Assembly (NCBI GenBank): GCA_949296525.1
Contig: CASFOP010000001.1
Location: 1-64,000, forward strand
Reading direction: 5' to 3'
Length of the DNA: 64,000 bases
DNA from: an uncultured bacterium
GTDB lineage: Bacteria > Elusimicrobiota > Elusimicrobia > Elusimicrobiales > Elusimicrobiaceae
In this document: in pieces, positions 34,234 through 42,622 of the stretch
Numbering within the stretch: position 1 is the first letter of the stretch
Layout of the letters: each line of letters opens with the position of its first letter
Made by a program: the position numbers and the translations under genes
Notes under the pieces: generated by a model
The model's database searches: none
Told to the model about the DNA's origin: nothing
What the model saw: the letters and a program-made list of their open reading frames with translations, nothing else

Positions 34234-34983
34234 ATGAGTGAAAATTTAGATATCCTCTACGGCATCCATGCCGTCATGGAAGCGTTGAAAAGCAAAAAGC
34301 GCAATGTGATGCAGCTGTACGTGGCTGACAATAAGGCCGGCCACCGCGCGGTGGAAGAAATTATCCGCCTGGCCAAGCGCAACAATGTGAAAATTGACCG
34401 CATGGACATCAAAATGATGGACCGCCTGACCAAAGGCGGCAACCACCAGGGCGTGCTGGCCAAAGCCCAGCCCGTGCGGCTGATGAAATTGTCCACCGCC
34501 CTGTATGAATCCGACGGGAATAAAAAGGATTTGTGGCTGGCCGTGGATGAAATGACCGACCCGCAGAACCTGGGCGCAATTATCCGCAGCGCGGCATGCC
34601 TGGGCTTTTCCACCATTATTTTGCCGCAGCGGCGCACCGTGGGACTGACGCCGGCGGTGTATAAAGTGGCCTGCGGTGCAGTGGAACGCGTCAATATTGT
34701 GGAAGTATCCAACCTTTCCAATGCCCTGCTGGACCTGAAAGAAGAAGGCTTCTGGATATACGGTGCAGACATGGACGGGCAGTCCATCACGCAAACCGAT
34801 TACGCTTCCCCTGCCGTATTGGTGATCGGCTCCGAAGGCACCGGCATACGCGAAAAAACTGCCGAAAACTGCGACCAGATTATTTCCATCCCGCAAAAGG
34901 GCGGCGTGGAGAGTTTGAATGCGTCGGCCGCTGCCGGTATTATCATGTACGATATGTTTTCCAAAGTACAGCTGAAAAAATAA
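34234..34983 (+). CDS. rlmB: 23S rRNA (Gm2251) 2'-O-methyltransferase
   Basis: SPOUT/TrmH-family methyltransferase of 249 aa. An N-terminal substrate-binding domain (1-75, with YGIHAVMEAL and KGGNHQGV) is followed by the knotted catalytic domain: DPQNLGAIIRSA, IGSEGTGIREKT and IPQKGGVESLNASAAAGI, motifs 1-3. It methylates the ribose of G2251 in the peptidyl-transferase P-loop. It lies four bases behind pfkA. Confidence 0.93.
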   Translation: MSENLDILYGIHAVMEALKSKKRNVMQLYVADNKAGHRAVEEIIRLAKRNNVKIDRMDIKMMDRLTKGGNHQGVLAKAQPVRLMKLSTALYESDGNKKDLWLAVDEMTDPQNLGAIIRSAACLGFSTIILPQRRTVGLTPAVYKVACGAVERVNIVEVSNLSNALLDLKEEGFWIYGADMDGQSITQTDYASPAVLVIGSEGTGIREKTAENCDQIISIPQKGGVESLNASAAAGIIMYDMFSKVQLKK

Positions 34984-34997
34984 TCCGCAGCATAAAT

Positions 34998-35022
34998 GAC
35001 CCCCCGCCTGCGGCGGGGGGTC
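34998..35022. terminator. Strong hairpin between convergent genes
   Basis: An 11-bp GC stem GACCCCCCGCC/GGCGGGGGGTC with a TGC loop. It lacks a long T run on either strand, so it may act as a weak intrinsic terminator or as an mRNA 3'-end stabiliser. Confidence 0.6.
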
Positions 35023-35028
35023 AGTCGT

Positions 35029-35499
35029 CTAAAAAGCCATACTTTTACAAATGGAAGCACACTGGGGATGGTCGCCTCTACAGGCGATTTTCCCCGGCGA
35101 AAGAAGCGCTTGGTCATAATACATCCGAATAACACAGCTTCCCTCTCCGTGTATCCCCCGTATCCCCCCAAACACATTCCAATCCCCATTTAAGGCATCA
35201 TTGCCCACATATTGGTCTATATAAGTGCCGTTTTGATAAACAACCAATCCCGCCGCCAGGTTGCTCTCTTCCGTACCGGCCGGGATAGTGATATCCAGTT
35301 TACGCAAATCGTCCGTATACTCGCCGTTGGCCATAAAGTAAATTTCATTGGCGTTTTTTATGGCACGAATCAGCGGTAAAACGCTGTTCATCTTGCTTTT
35401 CAGCACAGCCCTTTCATATTGCGGAAAAGCAATTGCCGCCAAAATACCAATAATCAGCACCACCACTAAAAGTTCTATCAACGTAAAGCCTTTTCTCAT
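35029..35499 (-). CDS. Type IV pilin-like protein (PilE type)
   Basis: 156 aa. Classical prepilin start: KGFTLIELLVVVLIIGILAA, with Gly -1, Phe +1 and Glu +5, then PQYERAVLKSKM and a globular part with NEIYFMANGEYTDDLRKLD. Two Cys near the C-terminus (CASICKSMAF) and others in the head (RGDHPQC) probably form the D-region disulfide. Elusimicrobium genomes carry many such singletons. AGGGG precedes the ATG. The promoter contains a T12 spacer identical to that of the pilin gene at 53.7 kb. Confidence 0.9.
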   Translation of the reverse strand: MRKGFTLIELLVVVLIIGILAAIAFPQYERAVLKSKMNSVLPLIRAIKNANEIYFMANGEYTDDLRKLDITIPAGTEESNLAAGLVVYQNGTYIDQYVGNDALNGDWNVFGGIRGIHGEGSCVIRMYYDQALLSPGKIACRGDHPQCASICKSMAF

Positions 35500-35569
35500 T
35501 TTTTGCCCCTATAACAACGTTCAATCAATCAAAAATACGTCCTGACGGCTTTTTATTTCAGCCATGTAT

Positions 35570-35597
35570 AGGGTATCAAAAAAAAAAAACGGGTCAA
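35570..35597 (-). promoter_or_regulatory. Pilin promoter with twelve-T spacer
   Basis: On the minus strand TTGACC (35592-35597), a 16-base spacer CG-T12-GA, then TACCCT (35570-35575). The block from CTTGACCCG through the T run to GATAC is identical to the one upstream of the pilin gene at 53.7 kb. Here a leader of about 65 bases follows, with a small GGCT/AGCC hairpin. Upstream, 35598-35742 shows no gene. Confidence 0.62.
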
Positions 35598-35742
35598 GCC
35601 GCGGACAATTTTAAAGTGGAAAATTCAAATAAAAAAAGGACCCAAACGACATAAGGGTGCGGCAAAATACGGAAAAATATGTTTCCGGCATGCTGACTGC
35701 CGGCCGAGGCTAAACTTTTATGCGGCATATCCCGTAACCGAT

Positions 35743-35778
35743 AAAAAACAGAGCGCAGGACTTTTCGTCTGCGCTCTG
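35743..35778 (-). terminator. Terminator of the phosphoesterase-like gene
   Basis: The 10-bp stem CAGAGCGCAG/CTGCGCTCTG with a 10-base loop is followed on the minus strand by six T residues. Confidence 0.85.
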
Positions 35779-35799
35779 CGTTAAAAAACCGGAAACAAC

Positions 35800-37056
35800 C
35801 TATATATAAAGCTCCAGCTTGTCCAACGCTTCTCCCTGTTCGTTATATACCGTCATGGTCAGTTTGCGGTCGGCAATTTGGACATCGGCATAATGATAAG
35901 CCGAAACAAACCGCGCCGTGGAGCGGTCGCTCCCCGCACGCCGCGTAGGCGTGGCCCCGCCCCCGCCTAGCGTCACATACGTTACACCACGCGGATTGGG
36001 CTCCCCCTGGTACATAGGGAAGGTGCGTTCATAATTGGCTTCCGCCCCCTGCAATACCAAATCCACGCCGTAACGCTCAAACAAAGGGACAAAATACGCC
36101 GCCGCTTCATTGGCGGGCCCCTTCTGCCCTGTGGAATACATCGGCGCATTGACTACGACAATCTTCCACTTTTCCCCCGCCCCCGCCAGCGTGGTGCGAA
36201 GCCACTGGTACTGTGCGGATTTTTCATCCATATTCGGCGCCCACACCGCACCGTAAGCGGCGTTGGCATCCAAAAAGATAAAGCGCGCATTGGCCGTATC
36301 AAAAGAATAATATTTCGGCGTGGCATTGGACCAGCTCATATCGTGGAAGCGGGAATAATTGGCACGGACGAAAGATTTGCTGTCGCGGTTGTCGCGGTCG
36401 GGGCCATATTCATTAGCACCGATGGCAATAAACAGCGGCGTCTTTTTCAACACATCTTTATACGGGGTAAAAAATTCCGCATCTGCGTCTGCATCCAGGC
36501 CGCTGGCCGTTAAATCGCCGGTATGTATGACAAAATCCGCGTCTTTCTGTGCCATTTGCCGGGCTAAAAGCTCTTTGGGATCCGGAATAGGCAGCACATC
36601 TTCTGCAGGCTCTTCTTTCCCAAACAACCCGGCCCAAACGGATTGGCCCTTCTCTTTTTCCGTTTCGACATCCGGAGTGCCTGCCGTGTTGCCAAAAGCT
36701 AAAAAATGCACCTCTTTACGCTCTGCACTGTAAAGCGTACGAAATGAGCCTTCCACGGGAGCCTGCACACCGTCGCGCGCTTCGTTATATACATACAGCC
36801 GGTAACAAAAATCCTGGTTGGGCACCAAGCCGTATAAAATAGCTTTATGCTGTGTGCCTTCCGGATTGATTTTTAAAATCTGGCTGCAGCGCGGCGCAGG
36901 GCCATACTCCAGCCAAGCCGGAGTGGGTTCATCGGTCTGCCAGCGCAACACCATGGTAGACTGGGTCGGATCTTCTATATAAGGCCCTCGGATAATTTGA
37001 GCGCCGTATACACTGCAGCCATAAAACGCCAAGAAAACAGAAAGCAAAATTCTCAT
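35800..37056 (-). CDS. Secreted purple-acid-phosphatase-like protein lacking metal ligands
   Basis: 418 aa with a signal peptide (MRILLSVFLAFYGC). Residues about 20-105 are a fibronectin-III-like domain as in purple acid phosphatases (GPYIEDPTQSTMVLRWQTDE). A calcineurin-like phosphoesterase fold follows. The conserved ligands are mostly changed: FGNTAG for GDxG, IGANEYG for GNHE, VVNAPMY for HxP, and QGAEANYERTFP for GHxHxYER. Only the Asp in HTGDL remains. The scaffold residues around them are well kept, so this is a non-catalytic relative, perhaps a binding protein, and not a decaying gene. The start at 37056 (third codon of the longer frame) is chosen from the leaderless promoter. Confidence 0.85.
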   Translation of the reverse strand: MRILLSVFLAFYGCSVYGAQIIRGPYIEDPTQSTMVLRWQTDEPTPAWLEYGPAPRCSQILKINPEGTQHKAILYGLVPNQDFCYRLYVYNEARDGVQAPVEGSFRTLYSAERKEVHFLAFGNTAGTPDVETEKEKGQSVWAGLFGKEEPAEDVLPIPDPKELLARQMAQKDADFVIHTGDLTASGLDADADAEFFTPYKDVLKKTPLFIAIGANEYGPDRDNRDSKSFVRANYSRFHDMSWSNATPKYYSFDTANARFIFLDANAAYGAVWAPNMDEKSAQYQWLRTTLAGAGEKWKIVVVNAPMYSTGQKGPANEAAAYFVPLFERYGVDLVLQGAEANYERTFPMYQGEPNPRGVTYVTLGGGGATPTRRAGSDRSTARFVSAYHYADVQIADRKLTMTVYNEQGEALDKLELYI

Positions 37057-37062
37057 ATACAT

Positions 37063-37071
37063 ATTTTAGCA
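37063..37071 (-). promoter_or_regulatory. Extended -10 of a leaderless promoter (phosphoesterase-like)
   Basis: On the minus strand TGC-TAAAAT ends exactly 6 bases before the ATG at 37056. Confidence 0.62.
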
Positions 37072-37150
37072 AAATATCACTGCTTTCCAGCTTTTCCCCC
37101 ACGACAGGCTTTCAGGCAAAATGCCCCTGTTACGAAGCCGCAAATTTTGC

Positions 37151-37156
37151 TAAATT
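37151..37156 (+). promoter_or_regulatory. -10 of a leaderless promoter (barrel protein)
   Basis: TAAATT (preceded by TTTTGC) ends exactly 6 bases before the ATG at 37163. The in-frame ATG at 37157 lies between box and predicted transcription start. Confidence 0.55.
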
Positions 37157-37162
37157 ATGAAT

Positions 37163-38053
37163 ATGAAGAAAATAATTCTCTTGTGTTTCTTATGCTTCAC
37201 GGCATTATATGTACAAGCGGCCTCCTTTAATGCATCGGCGGCTTATTTATACTCGTCCGACTTCAACCAAGTCCGTGCCGGGGCGGCCATCCCGCTGGGG
37301 CTGAACGCTTCCATCGGAGTGGAAGGGCGCTATGTGGATGACAAGCGCTTGCTGGAAGAAGACGGTTTTACCGATCCGGTTTATTCGGTCTATCTGCCTA
37401 TCCGGCTTGATTTTGACCTGGTGAAAGTAAACCTGACCCCGTTTTATTATTTTGAAAATAAATCAGACAATACGCTTTATCAGGATGCGCTGGCTTACGG
37501 CGTGAATGCCCAGCTGGTAATGGATTTGCGCCTGGATGAGGTAAACGAGCTTTACACCCAGGCGTATATCGGCGTTTCCTACGCCAACCAGCAGGGTACT
37601 TTGTTTAAAAACGGCGAATTTGCCAATAAAGATTACAGCCAGCTGGCTTATACCCTGGGGCTGCGGCAGAATTTTTTCGGCGCTTTTGTGTTCCACGCGG
37701 CAGCCTCCGTTTACCAATATCCCAACGGCATTGACGGGGTAGAAGGGTTCCGCGGCATTATGGATCAAAATGATTTGGCTTTCACCCAGTCTTTTGACAT
37801 CAGCCGCGCACTGGGCAAATATGCGCTGTCTGCGCGCATTACCCGCGTCTGGGTGGAAAACCGCTCTTCATTATATCTGGCATACCATTACGGTGAGTTT
37901 TACACCGCAGACCCCCAGCATTCGTTCATTGTGGGCAACACTTTCCGCCTAACGGCCAATGCGAGCCTGGATGCGGCTTACAACCACCTGCGCACCACGG
38001 AAGGGGAAGATAAGCGCGACATTTTGTTTGTGAAATTAAATATTGCTTTTTAG
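37163..38053 (+). CDS. Predicted outer-membrane beta-barrel protein
   Basis: 296 aa with a signal peptide (MKKIILLCFLCFTALYVQA). The rest is a series of amphipathic strands with aromatic girdles, ending in VKLNIAF with the C-terminal Phe of BAM substrates. About 12-14 strands are likely. No family recognised. It is the head gene in front of the histidine kinase (12-base gap), so a role in envelope sensing can be guessed but not shown. I chose the second Met as start from the promoter position. Confidence 0.72.
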   Translation: MKKIILLCFLCFTALYVQAASFNASAAYLYSSDFNQVRAGAAIPLGLNASIGVEGRYVDDKRLLEEDGFTDPVYSVYLPIRLDFDLVKVNLTPFYYFENKSDNTLYQDALAYGVNAQLVMDLRLDEVNELYTQAYIGVSYANQQGTLFKNGEFANKDYSQLAYTLGLRQNFFGAFVFHAAASVYQYPNGIDGVEGFRGIMDQNDLAFTQSFDISRALGKYALSARITRVWVENRSSLYLAYHYGEFYTADPQHSFIVGNTFRLTANASLDAAYNHLRTTEGEDKRDILFVKLNIAF

Positions 38054-38065
38054 AGGATCCCCGGT

Positions 38066-38827
38066 ATGGAAAAACCCCCTGTGACAAATCCGCAGAACGA
38101 TGCCGATGCCACCAAAATGCTTTCGCTGGTGTCGCATAAGCTGAAAACGCCTTTATCCATTATTAATGGATACTCAGAGGCGATTTTATCTCAGTCCTCC
38201 AAAGAAAAATTCTCTCCTTTCACCGCCAAAGCATTGGAAGAAATCAACAAACAGGGCACCAAGTTGTGCAATTTGGTAGACAAACTGCTCTTTTTTAACA
38301 AAGTAGAAGCTTTACAGCCCAAAGACCTGGCCAAAAAATCTATTAATTTAAAAAATTTGTTAAAAACCAGCGCCAGTGATGCCATTTCTCATGACGAAGA
38401 AACAGCCACCGTATCGGCCGGTTCCACTATATCTAAAAAAGGGACATTTATTGAAATAGACTGCCCTTCTTCCCTGGAAATCAAAGCCGACGAAGAATTA
38501 ATGGCCTTTTTGCTGGAAGAACTGATAAGTAACGCCATCAAATTTAACAATAAGGCTGAGAAGATTATTAAAGTACAATGCGCCCACCACGGCGACAGCA
38601 TTTCCATATCCGTACGGGACTATGGTGCCGGCATACGCCCCCAAGATGTAAATAAAATTTTTGAACGTTTCTACCAAGTGGACGATTATTTTACGGGACA
38701 AATAGACGGCTGGGGGCTGGGGCTCTCCATTGTTAAGAAAATCTTGGAGCTGCATGACGGAAGCATCAGCGTGATTTCCGACAGGGGGTTGGGATCCATC
38801 TTTACGGTGAGTATCCCTGTTTCATGA
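38066..38827 (+). CDS. Soluble sensor histidine kinase without input domain
   Basis: 253 aa. The HisKA domain carries H24 in SLVSHKLKTPLSII. The HATPase domain has the N box ELISNAIKFNNKA, G1 YGAGI and G2 GWGLGLSIVKKI. No membrane helix or PAS/HAMP domain precedes the HisKA part, so it must receive signals from partner proteins. An AGAGGA site lies before the ATG. The next gene overlaps by ATGA. No response regulator lies beside it. Confidence 0.88.
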   Translation: MEKPPVTNPQNDADATKMLSLVSHKLKTPLSIINGYSEAILSQSSKEKFSPFTAKALEEINKQGTKLCNLVDKLLFFNKVEALQPKDLAKKSINLKNLLKTSASDAISHDEETATVSAGSTISKKGTFIEIDCPSSLEIKADEELMAFLLEELISNAIKFNNKAEKIIKVQCAHHGDSISISVRDYGAGIRPQDVNKIFERFYQVDDYFTGQIDGWGLGLSIVKKILELHDGSISVISDRGLGSIFTVSIPVS

Positions 38828-39345
38828 TCAATAAGGAATATTTGGACGACATTTGCCTCCAAATGGATGGCCTGCGGACAGACATGCTGCAAACGGCCCG
38901 CAGTTTGGATGATTTCAGCCGAAGGTTGGAGCTGATTTTAAGCCAGGACCATAAGAATATTGCGATACGTGATATTGGCTTTGCCGGGGATTTTTCTGCT
39001 TTTTGCGCATCCCTGCGCCAAACGCTCAACTCCCGGCTGGACTACTGGCAGCAGGCCCGCACACAGCTGCGCGACCCCATAGACGGCAACGACTATGACC
39101 TGGCCCTGGCCGTAAAGGGGTTTGTCAACAGGGCCAAGACCCTGTCGCGCGCGGAGGATGAGCTTTCCACTTCCTATGCCCGCTTTAACCGGTTCTACCG
39201 CAATTATACACTGGCCAAACTGCCCGTTTGGCTGCTTACTTCCTGTTGCAACGATCTGGACAACATAACCGGAAAAATCCTGTTCCTCTCCAGGGAATTA
39301 TCCAAAAAAACAGAATCTACAAAAAGGGGGAAATATGGTAGATAA
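38824..39345 (+). CDS. Helical protein linked to histidine kinase, unknown
   Basis: 173 aa, soluble and almost entirely helical by composition, with many Leu/Arg/Asp heptads. No family recognised. It is translationally coupled to the histidine kinase (ATGA overlap), and its end overlaps the start of the AI-2E permease gene by 11 bases. The tight packing suggests it links the kinase to the membrane protein, possibly as its input or histidine-phosphotransfer-like partner. No conserved His environment is obvious. Confidence 0.68.
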   Translation: MINKEYLDDICLQMDGLRTDMLQTARSLDDFSRRLELILSQDHKNIAIRDIGFAGDFSAFCASLRQTLNSRLDYWQQARTQLRDPIDGNDYDLALAVKGFVNRAKTLSRAEDELSTSYARFNRFYRNYTLAKLPVWLLTSCCNDLDNITGKILFLSRELSKKTESTKRGKYGR

Positions 39346-40354
39346 AACAACCTGGTATTATCAAAAAATGAGCGCCATTTGCTTGACCATTATTGCCGCA
39401 GGAGTGATTACGGCGGCATTGATATATACGAAGGCCTTAATGATCCCGCTGGTCATTGCCTTATTTTTTTATACAATACTGGCACAAATGGCCGCATCCC
39501 TGCACCGCAGGCTTTCTTTTCCGGCCTGGCTGGCCATGACGGTATCCATATTGGTGCTGGCCCTGTGTTTTGCGGGCATTATTTATTTCACGGTTAATTC
39601 GGTGGGAGGCTTTATCAAAGGCAGTGAAGTATACAAGGAAAACCTGTTGGCCACCACCACCGATTTGCTGGCCCGTATCAACAGCCACGGCATACAGGTA
39701 GATCAGGCTTCCATTGTGGAATATGTGCGGGGACTGCCGTTGTTTGACTGGTTTAAAAACTTCGGGCACCAGCTCTTTTCCCTGGTTTCAAACACCACGC
39801 TGATTATTTTGTTTATTATTTTCCTGTTGCTGGGTTCCAAAAAACCGGTGCCCACCAACGCCAACCCCACCGTGCAGGAAATGCTGGCACAGGTATCCAA
39901 ATACCTGTCCGTAAAGCTGGTTACTTCCTTTGTCACGGCACTGCTGATTTGGATTGTGCTGGTAGCCTTTAAAGTCAAGCTGGCATTTTTGTTTGCCATG
40001 TTCTTTTTTCTGTTGAATTTTATTCCCAGCGTAGGCTCTATCATCGCCGTACTGTTGCCCGCACCGGTCCTGTTCCTGCAATACGGCTTCGGGGCCAATT
40101 TCTTTGTGGTGCTGGGCTTGATGATTGCCTTGGAATTTACCATAGGCAACCTGATTGAACCGCGTTTTTTGGGCGACGGCATGGATTTGCATCCCGTGGT
40201 GGTCATTGCCTCTTTAATCTTTTGGAGTTTGGTCTGGGGCGTGCCGGGAGCGTTTTTATCCGTCCCCATCACCGCTTCCATCAAAATTGTTTTAAGCAAA
40301 ATCAAGCATACCCGGCCGGTGGCAGAACTGCTGGCCGGACGCCTGCCCCGCTAA
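39335..40354 (+). CDS. AI-2E family (PerM/TqsA-like) membrane transporter
   Basis: 339 aa with about eight membrane helices in the UPF0118/AI-2E exporter layout: two N-terminal hairpins, a hydrophilic segment of about 60 residues, then the C-terminal bundle with FIPSVGSIIAVLLP and GNLIEPRFLGDGMDLHPVVV, the family's best-conserved loop. Family members export autoinducer-2 or act in ion/proton exchange, so the substrate cannot be read off. GGGGG lies just before the ATG. It is the last gene of the kinase operon, followed by a terminator. Confidence 0.88.
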   Translation: MVDKTTWYYQKMSAICLTIIAAGVITAALIYTKALMIPLVIALFFYTILAQMAASLHRRLSFPAWLAMTVSILVLALCFAGIIYFTVNSVGGFIKGSEVYKENLLATTTDLLARINSHGIQVDQASIVEYVRGLPLFDWFKNFGHQLFSLVSNTTLIILFIIFLLLGSKKPVPTNANPTVQEMLAQVSKYLSVKLVTSFVTALLIWIVLVAFKVKLAFLFAMFFFLLNFIPSVGSIIAVLLPAPVLFLQYGFGANFFVVLGLMIALEFTIGNLIEPRFLGDGMDLHPVVVIASLIFWSLVWGVPGAFLSVPITASIKIVLSKIKHTRPVAELLAGRLPR

Positions 40355-40358
40355 AACG

Positions 40359-40388
40359 AAACCCCGGGCTTACACCCGGGTTTCTTTT
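40359..40388 (+). terminator. Rho-independent terminator of the kinase operon
   Basis: AAACCCCGGG, loop, CCCGGGTTT, then CTTTTG. Confidence 0.8.
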
Positions 40389-40687
40389 GTCTCCAAATCT
40401 TATCTTGGCTTGATTTTACCCGTCACTGACAGACAAGAAGAAATTTTGTTTTCCTGCGGCGGGATATGTATTCCTCTCCCAGTTTTATACACGGGGCATT
40501 CTGCATATCTCAATGCCCCCGCATGCTTATGAATGCGGGGGATTATAACCTCTACATAATAAATTGATAGCTCCGTAATGGCTCATCCGCTGAAAAACAG
40601 GATTTCCCCGCCCTGCCGGCCACAGCAGGAGCCATCCTGCAAATGAGGATAAATATCATCCCCGGCAAAGCCGGATTTTAGATATCA
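40389..40687. other. Gene-free spacer with a hairpin
   Basis: No open frame with coding character. A 9-bp stem CCCCCGCAT/ATGCGGGGG lies at 40516-40541 without a T run. The rest shows nothing recognisable. Convergent operons end on both sides. Confidence 0.5.
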
Positions 40688-40716
40688 CAAAAAACCCCGC
40701 CGGGAAAAGCGGGGTT
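40688..40716 (-). terminator. Terminator of the lipoprotein operon
   Basis: AACCCCGC/GCGGGGTT is followed on the minus strand by six T residues. It ends the seven-gene minus-strand operon that starts at 45922. Confidence 0.85.
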
Positions 40717-40721
40717 TCAAA

Positions 40722-41276
40722 TTACTGTGCCGTGGCCGCAGGCGCGGGCGGCAGAGGGGGCATTTCCTTGCGGACCCGGTCAAACAACCCTGAAGCCGTC
40801 GCCCGGCTTAAGAAAGATTCCCACTCCGCCGGGGACATTTCAAAATCATCCATGACAATAAGTGAAATTTCCCGGGAAGCATCCTTATCCGTATTCGGAT
40901 TGCCGCCGGCATATTCGCGTTCCAGCTCCACATAACGGCTGGCAATGGCATAGTCAATATCTTCCTGGGAATAGACAGGCTGCTCTTTTTGCTCGTTTAG
41001 GGTGTTGGTATCAAAAACCCCTTGCTCTGAAACAGCGGCCTGGCCCTCTTCCCCACCGGGAAATACATCCTCATGCCGGTCCGGGGAAAGCCCCTCCGGC
41101 GAAAATGCGCCCGGCTGTTCCGCCATAGGGTGGCGCCACTCCACCACTTCTCCTTCGGCAGGCAGCACACGTGTGCGTCCGGCCAGGAAATTGGAGCAGG
41201 CAGTCGGATTAACAATTAAATAAATACTGAGCACAATCAAAAACAAAACAGCAGCTTTTAGTAAAATTTTTCCCAC
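40722..41276 (-). CDS. Membrane-anchored periplasmic protein, unknown
   Basis: 184 aa. One N-terminal membrane helix (residues 3-20) is followed by a polar, Glu/Gln/Pro-rich region and a helical C-terminal domain (about 90-170) ending in a Pro/Ala tail. I start it at the GTG at 41276 because AGGAGG lies six bases upstream. A longer frame with a TTG start lacks any ribosome site. No family recognised. It is the last gene of the operon with the FKBP isomerase and lipoproteins. Confidence 0.65.
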   Translation of the reverse strand: MGKILLKAAVLFLIVLSIYLIVNPTACSNFLAGRTRVLPAEGEVVEWRHPMAEQPGAFSPEGLSPDRHEDVFPGGEEGQAAVSEQGVFDTNTLNEQKEQPVYSQEDIDYAIASRYVELEREYAGGNPNTDKDASREISLIVMDDFEMSPAEWESFLSRATASGLFDRVRKEMPPLPPAPAATAQ

Positions 41277-41334
41277 GGGGTCCTCCTTTCCTCCATTACA
41301 AAATAAGAATAGCAAATTTAGGCACGGCAGGGCA

Positions 41335-41883
41335 TTATCCTTTTTGTCCGGACTCCCCCTGCAAAACAGTTACGCTATGCGCAAATTGGGGGTTGGAGAA
41401 TATTTCCTGTATCAATTTGGCAAACTCCGGATCCTTGGCATAGGCAGCGATCACCTGCTGCAACTGTGGATATTGTTGCAAAAGTTCAGGCAGTCCCTCT
41501 TCACTCAATATGGCTAAATTTAAATCTTCCCTCCCGGTTGCTTTTCGGATGTCGGCATAAAAAGCCTGGATTTTGGGGTGTTCCCCGTAATCACGCAATA
41601 TAGAAGCAATCGTTTGCCGGGCCTGTTCTTTCTGCTGGGGCATGGAAAGAGGGATATCCTCCAAATACATCTCTTTTCCCGGGCCGCTCCATGTCCTGTA
41701 TACCGGGGAAGAAGCCGGCTCCGGGCGGATTTGTATGGGGGCTTGTCCAAAAGAGGCAATGGATGGGGGAGGAAAACCCTCTTGTGCGGCACGGCGCTCA
41801 TAAGCGCGGTAAAACCGAAGCCCCGCAATAAAGGCCAATCCCAATACAATCACCCACAGGAAAAAGCGGCTGGCCCTGGACAT
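41335..41883 (-). CDS. Membrane-anchored helical protein, unknown
   Basis: 182 aa. An N-terminal membrane helix (about 6-24) is followed by a periplasmic, mostly helical part with LPELLQQYPQLQQVIAAYAK near the C-terminus. It starts one base behind the stop of the FKBP gene and so is coupled to it. Similar layout to the next gene in the operon (one helix, Pro-rich linker, helical end), though sequence similarity is not clear. Function unknown. Confidence 0.65.
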   Translation of the reverse strand: MSRASRFFLWVIVLGLAFIAGLRFYRAYERRAAQEGFPPPSIASFGQAPIQIRPEPASSPVYRTWSGPGKEMYLEDIPLSMPQQKEQARQTIASILRDYGEHPKIQAFYADIRKATGREDLNLAILSEEGLPELLQQYPQLQQVIAAYAKDPEFAKLIQEIFSNPQFAHSVTVLQGESGQKG

Positions 41884-41884
41884 A

Positions 41885-42604
41885 TCAGTCGTCTATGCTG
41901 ATCAGCTCCACTTCAAACACCAGCGCCGAGTTGGGAGGGATAATTCCGACGGGCCGGTTGCCGTAGGCGGTATCTGCGGGGCAGACCACCGTAGCTTTGG
42001 AAGCGGGGCGCATATACTGCAGGGCCTTTGTCCAGCAGGGAATGACGCCCGAGAGGCTGGCCGTAAAAGGCTCGTTGCGGTCATAAGAGCTGTCAAATTT
42101 GGTACCGTCAATAAGTTTCCCTTCATAATTAACGGTCACTTTGCTGGCGGCATTGGCCGTACGGCCCTTTCCTTTTTTGGACAGTTTGATCATCGCGCCG
42201 TTATCCAGCACCTTAACACCTTTTCCTTTGGAAAAATCTTCCAAAAATTTCTTTTGTTCTTCTTCGCGGCGCTGACTAATAGTCAAGGCATCCTGCTTGT
42301 ACTTTTCAATAATCTGGGGTTTATAATCATCCAATACGGTCTGTGATTTTTTATTTAACAGGCTGTCTCGCATCCCCTGGGAGAGGGCTTTATAGTCGTC
42401 CTCATTGTCCAAAATCAACTGGCGTTTTAAGTTATCCCCCAGCAAAAAGCCCAGCGAGTACAGCATACGGTTACGCTCCGCAGGATCCTGCGGTGTGGCA
42501 GCAGACACGTCCGAGGCCGTTTCCGTGGAAACCTGTGCCGTTTCCTGTGCGGCAACGGGCCAGGCCAGCAAAAGCGTTAAAAGCAAAAACAGTGATTTTT
42601 TCAT
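41885..42604 (-). CDS. FKBP-type peptidyl-prolyl isomerase, periplasmic (FkpA/Mip-like)
   Basis: 239 aa with a signal peptide ending in VAAQ. An N-terminal helical dimerisation domain (about 35-125) is followed by an FKBP domain (about 145-239): VNYEGKLIDGTKFDSSYDR, IPCWTKALQYM and the closing IPPNSALVFEVELISI. The usual aromatic residue in VIPGW is kept as VIPCW, a Gly-to-Cys change in the active-site loop. Folding helper for exported proteins. AAGAGGAA precedes the start. Confidence 0.9.
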   Translation of the reverse strand: MKKSLFLLLTLLLAWPVAAQETAQVSTETASDVSAATPQDPAERNRMLYSLGFLLGDNLKRQLILDNEDDYKALSQGMRDSLLNKKSQTVLDDYKPQIIEKYKQDALTISQRREEEQKKFLEDFSKGKGVKVLDNGAMIKLSKKGKGRTANAASKVTVNYEGKLIDGTKFDSSYDRNEPFTASLSGVIPCWTKALQYMRPASKATVVCPADTAYGNRPVGIIPPNSALVFEVELISIDD

Positions 42605-42622
42605 TTTTTCATTCCTCTTATA

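Noticed and set aside
35521-35565. 14-codon leader peptide (MAEIKSRQDVFLID) before the pilin at 35 kb
   Set aside because: Its ATG falls at or just before the predicted transcription start, and it has no ribosome site. It may be chance.
40516-40541. GC hairpin as terminator
   Set aside because: No T-run on either strand. Convergent operons already have good terminators on both sides.
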